DNA from: an uncultured Eubacteriales bacterium
GTDB lineage: Bacteria; Bacillota; Clostridia; Christensenellales; Borkfalkiaceae
DNA length: 11,840 nt
Assembly (NCBI GenBank): GCA_900549005.1
Contig: URMT01000048.1
Location: 1-11,840, forward strand
Direction: 5' to 3'
Both the position numbers and the translations under genes were made by a program. Positions 1 to 5,569 of this stretch are shown one piece after another (the first letter of the stretch is position 1; each line of letters begins with the position of its first letter). Under the pieces are notes generated by a model that did not search any database, had not been told where the DNA came from, and saw only the letters and a program-made list of their open reading frames with translations.

Positions 1-66
1 CACGCCCGCGCCGCCGCGCAACATTGCTGAAAATTACCTTATTGCGGATACCTTACTACTCCAACA

Positions 67-112
67 GTCATTTCGACTGAAACGAACGAAGTGAGTGGAG
101 CGGAGAAATCTC
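67..112. repeat. Dispersed intergenic repeat, copy 1
   Basis: The copy begins GTCATTTCGACTGA and ends GGAGAAATCTC. A reverse-oriented relative lies at 6995-7030, and a diverged relative with an added inverted half lies at 11664-11746. All copies are intergenic, which fits a REP/MITE-like dispersed repeat. The final bases overlap a perfect 9-bp inverted repeat, AAATCTCAA at 106-114 against TTGAGATTT at 127-135. The function is unknown. Recurrence within the window is seen directly; mobility is inferred. Confidence 0.7.
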
Positions 113-137
113 AAAAATAAATAATGTTGAGATTTAT

Positions 138-248
138 CTGCCGTTTCCCGAAGGGAGCCTCGGCAGGGCAGCGCGCTACGCGCTCGCGCGACTTCGCTCG
201 TAAGGAGCGAAGCGACGGAATAGCGATTGCTACCGTAAGGTCAATCGC
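138..248. repeat. Chain of four consecutive hairpins
   Basis: Four hairpins follow one another. (1) Outer arms CTGCCG/CGGCAG (138-143/161-166) enclose inner arms TCCC/GGGA (146-149/153-156). (2) AGCGCG/CGCGCT lie at 170-175/179-184. (3) CTTCGCTC/GAGCGAAG lie at 192-199/205-212. (4) GCGATTG/CAATCGC lie at 223-229/242-248. The first has two structural relatives at 11752-11837 with different arms but the same internal-loop bases. No reading frame or T-tract explains them. They are probably a modular repeat cluster; a structured RNA is the alternative. Confidence 0.65.
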
Positions 249-310
249 GTCAATGACAAAATTATAAGCTCAACACGGGTTCAGAGATGCGAGCTCCCGA
301 TGCCCATAAT

Positions 311-428
311 AACTTCATAGAAGCGAGCAAGACAAGGCGCGCGAGGAAAACCTGACGGAGTTTACAAAGAAGTAAATGACCGAAGGTTGCCGCAGCGCAA
401 CACAGTATTGCGACGCTTATATGAAGTT
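311..428. mobile_element. 118-bp MITE-like element with terminal inverted repeats
   Basis: The ends form an inverted repeat: AACTTCATA at 311-319 and TATGAAGTT at 420-428 are perfect. The match extends to 15 positions with one mismatch (AAGCG inside the left end, CGCTT inside the right). The interior is also self-complementary, for example AACCT/AGGTT, TTTAC/GTAAA and GTTGC/GCAAC. It has no coding capacity, which fits a non-autonomous element or a large structured repeat. Its right end touches the stop codon of the gene on the minus strand. No target-site duplication was identified, so mobility is an inference. Confidence 0.5.
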
Positions 429-2255
429 TTAGAAGGCAATCTTTAAAAAGCGGTCTTTGCCCTCCAAGTCCTTTATCACCATAGCATAGTCGCGCTTGGA
501 GAAGAGGCGCAGAACTTCGGCGGCCTGGTCTTCGCCCACCTCTAAAATGAGCATACCGCCGCGCGCCACATAGCGGTTGACGTCCTTTGCAAGCCGCCTG
601 TAAAAATCCAGCCCGTCTTCGCCGCCGTCGAGCGCGATTCTGGGTTCGAAGTCCTTTACGCCGACATCGAGCCCGGCAATTTCGGCCGTCTTTATATAGG
701 GCGGGTTGCAGACAATTACGTTAAATCTGCCGCGGATATTTTCGAACAGGTCGGTCTGAATAAAGTGCACTACCGCGCTGTTGTAATTTGCGTTTTCTTT
801 GGCGAGCATCAGGGCGGCGTCTGAAACGTCGGCCGCGGTGACGGATACGTTTTTGCCCGAACAGCCCTTTGCTATCGCGATGGCGAGGCAGCCGCTGCCC
901 GTGCACATATCGAGCACCTTGTCGCCCTCTTCCACCGTCTTTATGGCGATTTCTGCAAGCTGTTCGGTTTCGGGACGGGGAATGAGCACCCTTTCGTCCA
1001 CCTTTATTTTGCAACCGCAGAAGTCGACGTCGCCTATGATATACCACAGCGGCCTGCCGGTGAGGCGCTCCTTTTCTATCGCGGCAATCTTTTTGGCCTC
1101 GGCGGGAGTTATCATCCGCTCCTGCGAAAGTTCGCTGCGCTTTATATCGAGCGTGAGCGAGTATATCCACTCGGCGTCGCTCTCGTCGATTCCGTTTTCC
1201 GAAAACTTCTTCTTGGTTTCGGCAAGTTTCTGCGAGAGTATTCCGCCCGTTATGAACTCCGTTTCGGGCATTTCGGGGTCTGCATCCATTTCAAGCACCT
1301 TTTCAAACGCGGCAATGGCCACTTCGGCCATCTCTTCGTCGGGTTCGCGCGTGGTGAACACCTTCTGGATAAAGAATCCGGGGGCCTTGAATATCAGCGA
1401 AATCTTACCGTCGAACTTTGCAACCAGCTTTAAAATTTCGTAAGAGATGCCGGCGATTACGGGAAGAAGCACCACCTCTATCCCCAGCTTTGCCAGAAAC
1501 TGCAACACTCCGTTTTCGATGCGGGCCACGCCGAGCGCCCAGTTGACGAGCGATATGACGAGTATGTTTATGGCAATTACTATGAACAGGAACGAGGTGC
1601 CGCAGCGGGGATGAAGGCGGGAGCACTTCATTACGTTTTCCACCGTGAGCGGCATACCCTTTTCGTAGCAGGTGATGGTCTTATGCTCGGCGCCGTGATA
1701 CATATACAGGCGGCGGATATCCTTTAAAAGCAGAATAATGCCCAGGTAGGCAAAGAATATGGCAAGTTTGAGCACGCCTAATATAACGTACTCCCACGCG
1801 CTGCCCGTGAGCGAGGGCGCCGCCTCTTTAAGGCCGCTGACGGCGAGGTTGGGCAGCACCATAAACAGAGCTATGGCCAGCACCACGCCGAGGCATACGG
1901 CTACGGTGGAAACCACGCTCATCAGATTTATCCTGAATTTTTCGGCGAGCCACTTTTCTACCCTGCCCGCCTCCTCCTCTTCGCCGTAGACGGCGGCAGA
2001 GCGCATAAGCGTGCCCGTGCCGCGGACGAGGCTTAAAACCATACTGACGATGCCGCGCACGAAGGGTATCTTCATTACGCGCGCGACGCGCGGAGAGGTT
2101 TTGAGGCGCTTTGCCTCAACCTGAATCTGCCCGTCGGGGTCGCGCACGGCAGTCGCCATACACGTTTTGCCCATCATCATCACGCCTTCGAGAACGGCCT
2201 GACCGCCTATGGAACAGGAGATTTTCTTTTTCTTTTCTTTGGATTTTTCAGACAT
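429..2255 (-). CDS. prmC: DUF1385 (YqhQ-type) membrane protein fused to PrmC release-factor glutamine methyltransferase
   Basis: This is one continuous frame of 608 residues. Residues 1-326 match DUF1385: the GGQAVLEGVMMMG signature at 17-29, YHGAEHKT at 186-193, HPRCGTSF at 215-222, and about four membrane segments (111-141, 155-177, 222-241, 257-275). Residues 335-608 are PrmC: an N-terminal helical region, the GRPLWYIIGDVDF substrate-domain motif at 400-412, LIPRPETE at 424-431, the SAM-binding motif LDMCTGSG at 448-455, and catalytic NPPY at 517-520. PrmC methylates the glutamine of the GGQ motif in peptide release factors, using S-adenosylmethionine. In many Clostridia, rpmE, DUF1385, prmC and prfA are separate neighbours; here the middle two are joined and prfA is not seen within the remaining 428 bases. 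The ATG at 2255 has no strong ribosome binding site. Both halves keep their key residues, so the protein is probably functional. Whether the two parts work together is unknown. Confidence 0.9.
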   Translation of the reverse strand: MSEKSKEKKKKISCSIGGQAVLEGVMMMGKTCMATAVRDPDGQIQVEAKRLKTSPRVARVMKIPFVRGIVSMVLSLVRGTGTLMRSAAVYGEEEEAGRVEKWLAEKFRINLMSVVSTVAVCLGVVLAIALFMVLPNLAVSGLKEAAPSLTGSAWEYVILGVLKLAIFFAYLGIILLLKDIRRLYMYHGAEHKTITCYEKGMPLTVENVMKCSRLHPRCGTSFLFIVIAINILVISLVNWALGVARIENGVLQFLAKLGIEVVLLPVIAGISYEILKLVAKFDGKISLIFKAPGFFIQKVFTTREPDEEMAEVAIAAFEKVLEMDADPEMPETEFITGGILSQKLAETKKKFSENGIDESDAEWIYSLTLDIKRSELSQERMITPAEAKKIAAIEKERLTGRPLWYIIGDVDFCGCKIKVDERVLIPRPETEQLAEIAIKTVEEGDKVLDMCTGSGCLAIAIAKGCSGKNVSVTAADVSDAALMLAKENANYNSAVVHFIQTDLFENIRGRFNVIVCNPPYIKTAEIAGLDVGVKDFEPRIALDGGEDGLDFYRRLAKDVNRYVARGGMLILEVGEDQAAEVLRLFSKRDYAMVIKDLEGKDRFLKIAF

Positions 2256-2325
2256 AGCCGTAGTAATGTATGTGTTCCGCGCGCAAAAATTGCATACGCG
2301 GTAAAAATGCGCACAAGGAAAATAA

Positions 2326-2352
2326 GCGGCACCAAAAAACTTTTGGAGCCGC
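2326..2352 (-). terminator. Intrinsic terminator of rpmE
   Basis: On the minus strand the 12-nt arms at 2352-2341 and 2337-2326 pair except for one T-T mismatch, leaving a 3-nt loop. The hairpin is followed by TTATTTT. It starts about 11 bases after the rpmE stop and lies before the DUF1385-prmC start, so it should at least reduce read-through into that gene. Confidence 0.7.
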
Positions 2353-2362
2353 CCTTTTCAAA

Positions 2363-2566
2363 TTACATATTGTATCTTTTCTTGAATTTGTCTACACGGC
2401 CGCCTGTGTCAACGAGCTTCTGCTTGCCTGTAAAGAACGGGTGGCACTTGTTGCAGATATCCACCCTGAGCGTGTCTACGTTCTTGGTGGTACCCGTCGT
2501 AAATGTCTCGCCGCAGGCGCATACAACCGTAACTTCGTGATATTTAGGATGTATATCGGGCTTCAC
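2363..2566 (-). CDS. rpmE: 50S ribosomal protein L31 (zinc-binding type)
   Basis: This 67-residue protein is full length for bacterial L31. It carries the four-cysteine zinc set C16, C18, C38 and C41 (CAC and CNKC) and the family core around [20 protein letters not shown]31 sits at the central protuberance of the large subunit, bridging to the small subunit. The start is GTG at 2566, chosen because AGGTGA lies six bases upstream and no other start fits the family's N-terminus. It has its own near-consensus promoter and a terminator right after the stop, so it is probably expressed as a single-gene unit ahead of the DUF1385-prmC fusion. The C+ form is often paired with a zinc-free paralogue elsewhere in a genome; none is visible here. 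Confidence 0.97.
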   Translation of the reverse strand: MKPDIHPKYHEVTVVCACGETFTTGTTKNVDTLRVDICNKCHPFFTGKQKLVDTGGRVDKFKKRYNM

Positions 2567-2600
2567 TTTTTCACCTCGCGTTAGTTTTCAATGCTAAATC

Positions 2601-2629
2601 ATTATATATCATTATCGAGGGGCAGTCAA
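2601..2629 (-). promoter_or_regulatory. Sigma-A-type promoter of rpmE
   Basis: On the minus strand, TTGACT (2629-2624) and TATAAT (2606-2601) are separated by 17 bases. This is one base from consensus. Transcription would start near 2594, giving a leader of about 28 bases that contains the AGGTGA binding site. Confidence 0.85.
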
Positions 2630-2660
2630 TCAATTTACGCCCCTGCAAAAAAAATTATAA

Positions 2661-2690
2661 AAAAATTGATATAAATTGATATAAAATTAT
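2661..2690. repeat. 10-bp phased AT-rich repeat between divergent promoters
   Basis: Three near-identical 10-mers lie end to end: AAAAATTGAT, ATAAATTGAT and ATAAAATTAT. The spacing equals one helical turn, which would favour curved DNA, an UP-like element or a repeated protein site. It lies just upstream of the rpmE -35 box and could also supply a weak plus-strand promoter (TTGATA 2666-2671, 16-base spacer, TATTAT 2688-2693). Its function is not established. Confidence 0.4.
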
Positions 2691-2717
2691 TATGCGCGGC
2701 AAGCTGTTTTTTAGTAC

Positions 2718-2770
2718 GCGCGGCGGCGCACGCAGGGGCGCCGCCGCGCAAAACGAGCGCGTTCCGCGCT
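2718..2770. repeat. GC-rich double hairpin
   Basis: A perfect 12-bp inverted repeat (arms 2718-2729 and 2738-2749, 8-nt loop) is followed by a 6-bp hairpin (AGCGCG 2756-2761, CGCGCT 2765-2770). There is no T-tract on either strand, so an ordinary terminator is unlikely. It lies between the divergent rpmE and dehydrogenase promoters. Confidence 0.55.
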
Positions 2771-2821
2771 GACGGTAAGCCCCCGCCCCGCCGCCAAAAA
2801 AGGCAAATGAGCGTTTTTTAG

Positions 2822-2850
2822 TTGCCTTATTAAAAATTTATGAGTATAAT
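2822..2850 (+). promoter_or_regulatory. Promoter of the MDR-family gene
   Basis: TTGCCT (2822-2827) and a perfect TATAAT (2845-2850) are 17 bases apart. The start site would fall near 2857, only about six bases before the ATG at 2863, leaving no room for a Shine-Dalgarno site. The -35 box overlaps the right arm of an inverted repeat (AAGGCAA 2800-2806, TTGCCTT 2822-2828), which could be an operator. Confidence 0.65.
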
Positions 2851-2862
2851 GAAGTTAAGATT

Positions 2863-3882
2863 ATGGATAACTGGATTTTGAAAAACGCCGCCCGGCTGGT
2901 GAACGAACCCCAGCAGGAGCGTGCCATTGCCGAGGACGAAGTCAAGGTTAAAGTTGCCTATGTCCTCGCTTCGAATTTCGACGCTTTCCTCTATTCGGGC
3001 GAAGGCGGCGCGCGCTATCCCAAGACGATAGGCAGATTTGCCGTGGGCAGAATAACCGATGCGGGCGCGGCCTGTTACGGAGTGGAAAAGAATATGCGCG
3101 TGCTTTTGAAGCCCACGCGCAGCTGCGGCGACTGCCTGAACTGCAAGACGGGCGACGAAGAGGAATGTTCCTCGCCCGCGGTGGCGGGCAGAGATTTCGA
3201 CGGCTTTTTGCGCGACTTTGTGGTGTGCAAATATACCGACGTGGCTCCCCTGCCCGACGCGGTGAGCGATATTGAGGCGCTTTGCACCGAGGCCGTTGCG
3301 CTTGCAGAGAGCGTTTACGACAAGCTGGAACTGCCCGCGGGCAGCAGGGTTGCGGTTATAGGAAGCAGCTTTGCGGGAAACATAATAGCCCAGGTGTTGC
3401 AGTACCACAAACTTATTCCCATAGTGATAGACAACAGTCCCGCTGCGCTTGAAAAGGCGAGAAGCTGCGGCATATATTACTGCTACGCCGCCGACGACGA
3501 CCTGAACGAAAACATAAACGAGGCGACGAGCGGCCAGCTTTGCGACGCCTCGGTATACACCACCTGCTCGCGCATAGACCCCGCGCTTACGATGCGCGTG
3601 CTTGCAGACGGCAAGTGCGCCGTGCTTGCCGGCTTTGCGCCCATAAACTTCAACATTCCCGCGCGCGAACTGTGCGACAAGAACACATCGCTGACCTGCG
3701 CGATGAACGGCTACGGATATACCGACACGGCGCTCAACCTTCTGGTGCACGACGCGGTGAACACAGACGTGTTTGAAAAGGAAATTCTGACGGAATTTGA
3801 CCCCAACGCCGTGTATAAAGCTATGTGCGACGCGGCGACCGCAAAAAAAGGCAAAATGACCATCTTTAAAATGATAATATGA
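2863..3882 (+). CDS. Zinc-type medium-chain dehydrogenase/reductase-like protein with degenerate active site
   Basis: The 339 residues have the usual length and layout of the alcohol dehydrogenase (MDR) family. A GroES-like domain (about 1-135) carries the structural-zinc cysteines C88, C91, C94 and C102. A Rossmann domain (about 155-280) follows, with an acidic residue (D190) after the second strand that would suggest NAD over NADP. The catalytic-zinc site looks lost. The usual CGxD cysteine is Ser37 (sequence ASNFD), and the usual GHE is G57-R58-F59. The nucleotide loop reads GSSFAG instead of GxGxxG. It may be a redox enzyme working without zinc, a binding protein, or a decaying gene, although the frame is intact. 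There is no convincing ribosome binding site at the ATG. A hairpin array follows the stop and the next gene has its own start region, so it is probably transcribed alone. Family assignment is firm; the substrate is unknown. Confidence 0.85.
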   Translation: MDNWILKNAARLVNEPQQERAIAEDEVKVKVAYVLASNFDAFLYSGEGGARYPKTIGRFAVGRITDAGAACYGVEKNMRVLLKPTRSCGDCLNCKTGDEEECSSPAVAGRDFDGFLRDFVVCKYTDVAPLPDAVSDIEALCTEAVALAESVYDKLELPAGSRVAVIGSSFAGNIIAQVLQYHKLIPIVIDNSPAALEKARSCGIYYCYAADDDLNENINEATSGQLCDASVYTTCSRIDPALTMRVLADGKCAVLAGFAPINFNIPARELCDKNTSLTCAMNGYGYTDTALNLLVHDAVNTDVFEKEILTEFDPNAVYKAMCDAATAKKGKMTIFKMII

Positions 3883-3889
3883 AAATTGC

Positions 3890-4071
3890 TCACGAATTTT
3901 TCGCCCTGGCCGAGTGCGAAAAATTCCGTGAATTTGAGAAACTATGTTTCTCTTGCCGCGATTTCTTAGGGTCCACGATTTTATAATCGCGGCAATTCAC
4001 TTTAAGTAGAGCCTGCTGTCGCAGCAAATGTGGTCGCGCGTAAGCGGCGAACTAAATTCGCCTTGCGCACG
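3890..4071. repeat. Array of five hairpins downstream of the MDR gene
   Basis: Successive inverted repeats are: 3890-3931 (ends TCACGAA and TTCCGTGA, long paired interior); GAGAAAC/GTTTCTC at 3936-3942/3946-3952; an 11-bp stem 3953-3963/3985-3995; TGCTG/CAGCA at 4014-4018/4022-4026; and GGCGAA/TTCGCC at 4046-4051/4057-4062 with loop CTAAA inside a further GC stem. The first and last modules recur in the same order at 11529-11627. The first hairpin starts seven bases after the dehydrogenase stop and may end its transcript, but none has a good T-tract. Confidence 0.6.
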
Positions 4072-4101
4072 TTAATTATTATTTTAGTAGCCATATTGGG
4101 T

Positions 4102-4113
4102 GCCATATATGGC
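4102..4113. promoter_or_regulatory. 12-bp palindrome ahead of the HAD gene
   Basis: GCCATATATGGC is a perfect palindrome, and a direct copy of its left part (GCCATAT) lies 12 bases upstream at 4090-4096. It ends 16 bases before the preferred GTG start, where an operator could sit. If translation starts at the ATG inside the palindrome instead, it would be coding. Confidence 0.3.
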
Positions 4114-4129
4114 GCAACGAAAGAGAATT

Positions 4130-4921
4130 GTGAACGATATTAAATGCATTGCTTCTGACCTTGACGGCACTCTGCTGCCGCCTACCAAGATTATGCCGAA
4201 AGAAATTTTCGGGCTGATAGACAGGATGCACGCCCGCGGCATAACCTTTACCCCCGCAAGCGGCAGGCAACTGCCCAACCTGAAAAAACTCTTCGCGCCT
4301 GCGCTTAATAAAATTGCCATAATAGCCGAAAACGGCGGGCTGTGCTGGCTGGGCGGTGAAGTTATTTACTGCAACCCCACCCCCGCGGAGGACGTTTTGT
4401 ACGCGCTGGACATAATAAAGCGCGAGGGCGACCTGTACCCCCTTTGCAGCGGCGTGGACTGCGCATATTACGATTCCGACGACAAGGACTTCGAGGCCGT
4501 GCTACTGCGCTCTTATTCGAGCGCGAAGAAGGTGGACAACCTGGAAAAGGCGGTTAAAAACAACACCATACTCAAAATTTCGGTATGGGACAAGCTGCCC
4601 GCGGCAGAACACGCGGCGGGGGCACTTATACCCAAAATAAAGGGACTGCGCACCAAAGTTTCGGGCTACGACTGGATTGACGTATGCACCGAGGGAGCCG
4701 ACAAGGGAAAGGCGCTGTGCGCGCTGCTTGAAAGGCTGGGCGCGGCGCGCGAAGAGTGCGTGGCATTCGGCGACCATATGAACGATTTGGAGATGCTTGA
4801 AGCCAGCGGGCAGGCGTACGTTACGGCAAACGCCTTCCCCGAGCTGAAAGAGTACATTAAAAACGTGATACCTTCAAACGCCGAGTTCGGCGTCATTCAA
4901 AAAATCAAGGAGCTTTTATGA
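4130..4921 (+). CDS. Cof-type HAD superfamily hydrolase (class IIB phosphatase)
   Basis: The 263-residue protein has all four HAD motifs: DLDGT with nucleophile D10 and D12, Ser44 (PASGR), Lys192 (KGKAL), and GDHMND with D215 and D219. Between motifs II and III lies the large alpha/beta cap of the Cof/YidA group. Family members hydrolyse phosphate from sugar phosphates, nucleotides or cofactors with Mg2+; the substrate cannot be read here. The frame stays open upstream to a GTG at 4100 and an ATG at 4109. I chose GTG at 4130 because AAGAG precedes it at a suitable distance, the upstream starts have no binding site, and the product then begins MNDIKCIASDLDGT as in relatives. The stop overlaps the next start (ATGA), so the two genes are translationally coupled. 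Confidence 0.88.
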   Translation: MNDIKCIASDLDGTLLPPTKIMPKEIFGLIDRMHARGITFTPASGRQLPNLKKLFAPALNKIAIIAENGGLCWLGGEVIYCNPTPAEDVLYALDIIKREGDLYPLCSGVDCAYYDSDDKDFEAVLLRSYSSAKKVDNLEKAVKNNTILKISVWDKLPAAEHAAGALIPKIKGLRTKVSGYDWIDVCTEGADKGKALCALLERLGAAREECVAFGDHMNDLEMLEASGQAYVTANAFPELKEYIKNVIPSNAEFGVIQKIKELL

Positions 4922-5445
4922 AACTTTTTATAGCTTCCGACCTGCACGGCTCGGCTAAATATTGCAGGGAGATGTTGGAGGCTTTCGAGCGCGAAAAGGC
5001 CGATAAGCTGCTGCTTTTGGGCGACATACTCTATCACGGCCCGCGCAATCCCCTGCCCGACGGCTACGACCCCAAAACGGTGGGCGAACTTCTGGCAGTT
5101 TACAAGCAGAAAATAATCTGCGTGCGCGGCAACTGCGAGGCCGAGGTAGACCAGATGGTGCTGGCCTTCCCCTGTCTTTCGGATTATGCACTCGTGTGCG
5201 AGGGAGGCGTGAACATATACCTTTCGCACGGGCACCGCGACGTGCCGCCACTTGCGGAGAGCGACGTGTATATAACGGGGCACACGCACGTGCCCGTCAT
5301 CGAGAGGTGCCCCTACCTGCACCTCAACCCCGGTTCGGTAAGCCTGCCCAAGGAGGGAAGCGAGCGCGGGTATATAGTTTACGAAAACAGGACCTTCACC
5401 TTCAAGACCCTCGCGGGGCGCGAATATAAACAGGTCACAGTATAA
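4918..5445 (+). CDS. yfcE: YfcE/MJ0936-family metallophosphodiesterase
   Basis: This 175-residue calcineurin-like phosphoesterase is close to the family length of about 160-185. Metal and active-site motifs are complete and in order: SDLHG with D8 and H10, GD at 35-36, GNC at 71-73 with N72, SHGH at 103-106, and GHTH at 121-124. Relatives bind two Mn2+ or similar ions and cleave phosphodiesters; the physiological substrate is generally unknown. The ATG overlaps the HAD stop by four bases, and AAGGAG lies five bases upstream, inside the HAD gene. Sharing one transcript suggests the two hydrolases act on related phosphate compounds, which is inference. A strong terminator follows. Confidence 0.93.
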   Translation: MKLFIASDLHGSAKYCREMLEAFEREKADKLLLLGDILYHGPRNPLPDGYDPKTVGELLAVYKQKIICVRGNCEAEVDQMVLAFPCLSDYALVCEGGVNIYLSHGHRDVPPLAESDVYITGHTHVPVIERCPYLHLNPGSVSLPKEGSERGYIVYENRTFTFKTLAGREYKQVTV

Positions 5446-5455
5446 AGTATAAAGA

Positions 5456-5483
5456 AAAGCCGCGGCTGTGCCGCGGCTTTTTT
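5456..5483 (+). terminator. Terminator of the HAD-yfcE unit
   Basis: A perfect 11-bp stem (5456-5466/5470-5480) with a TGT loop ends in a run of six Ts. On the other strand the same hairpin is followed by TTTTCTTT, so it may also end the convergent PI-PLC-like transcript. Confidence 0.9.
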
Positions 5484-5569
5484 AATTTACTTTTTTAATT
5501 GCCCGTCATATATGCCTCAGGCAATGTCGTTTGCAATTTACCCGCCACATATGCCGCAACTATTGCGCT

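Noticed and set aside
799..1443. Plus-strand frame opposite the PrmC domain
   Set aside because: Ser-rich antisense translation with no start signals; the minus strand carries NPPY and SAM motifs.
2270..2584. Plus-strand frame opposite rpmE
   Set aside because: Antisense to a complete L31 with its own promoter, binding site and terminator.
2830..3750. 306-residue minus-strand frame opposite the MDR gene
   Set aside because: Its composition (Arg/Val/Ala-rich, low similarity to anything) is typical of an antisense shadow, and the plus-strand frame has clear family motifs.
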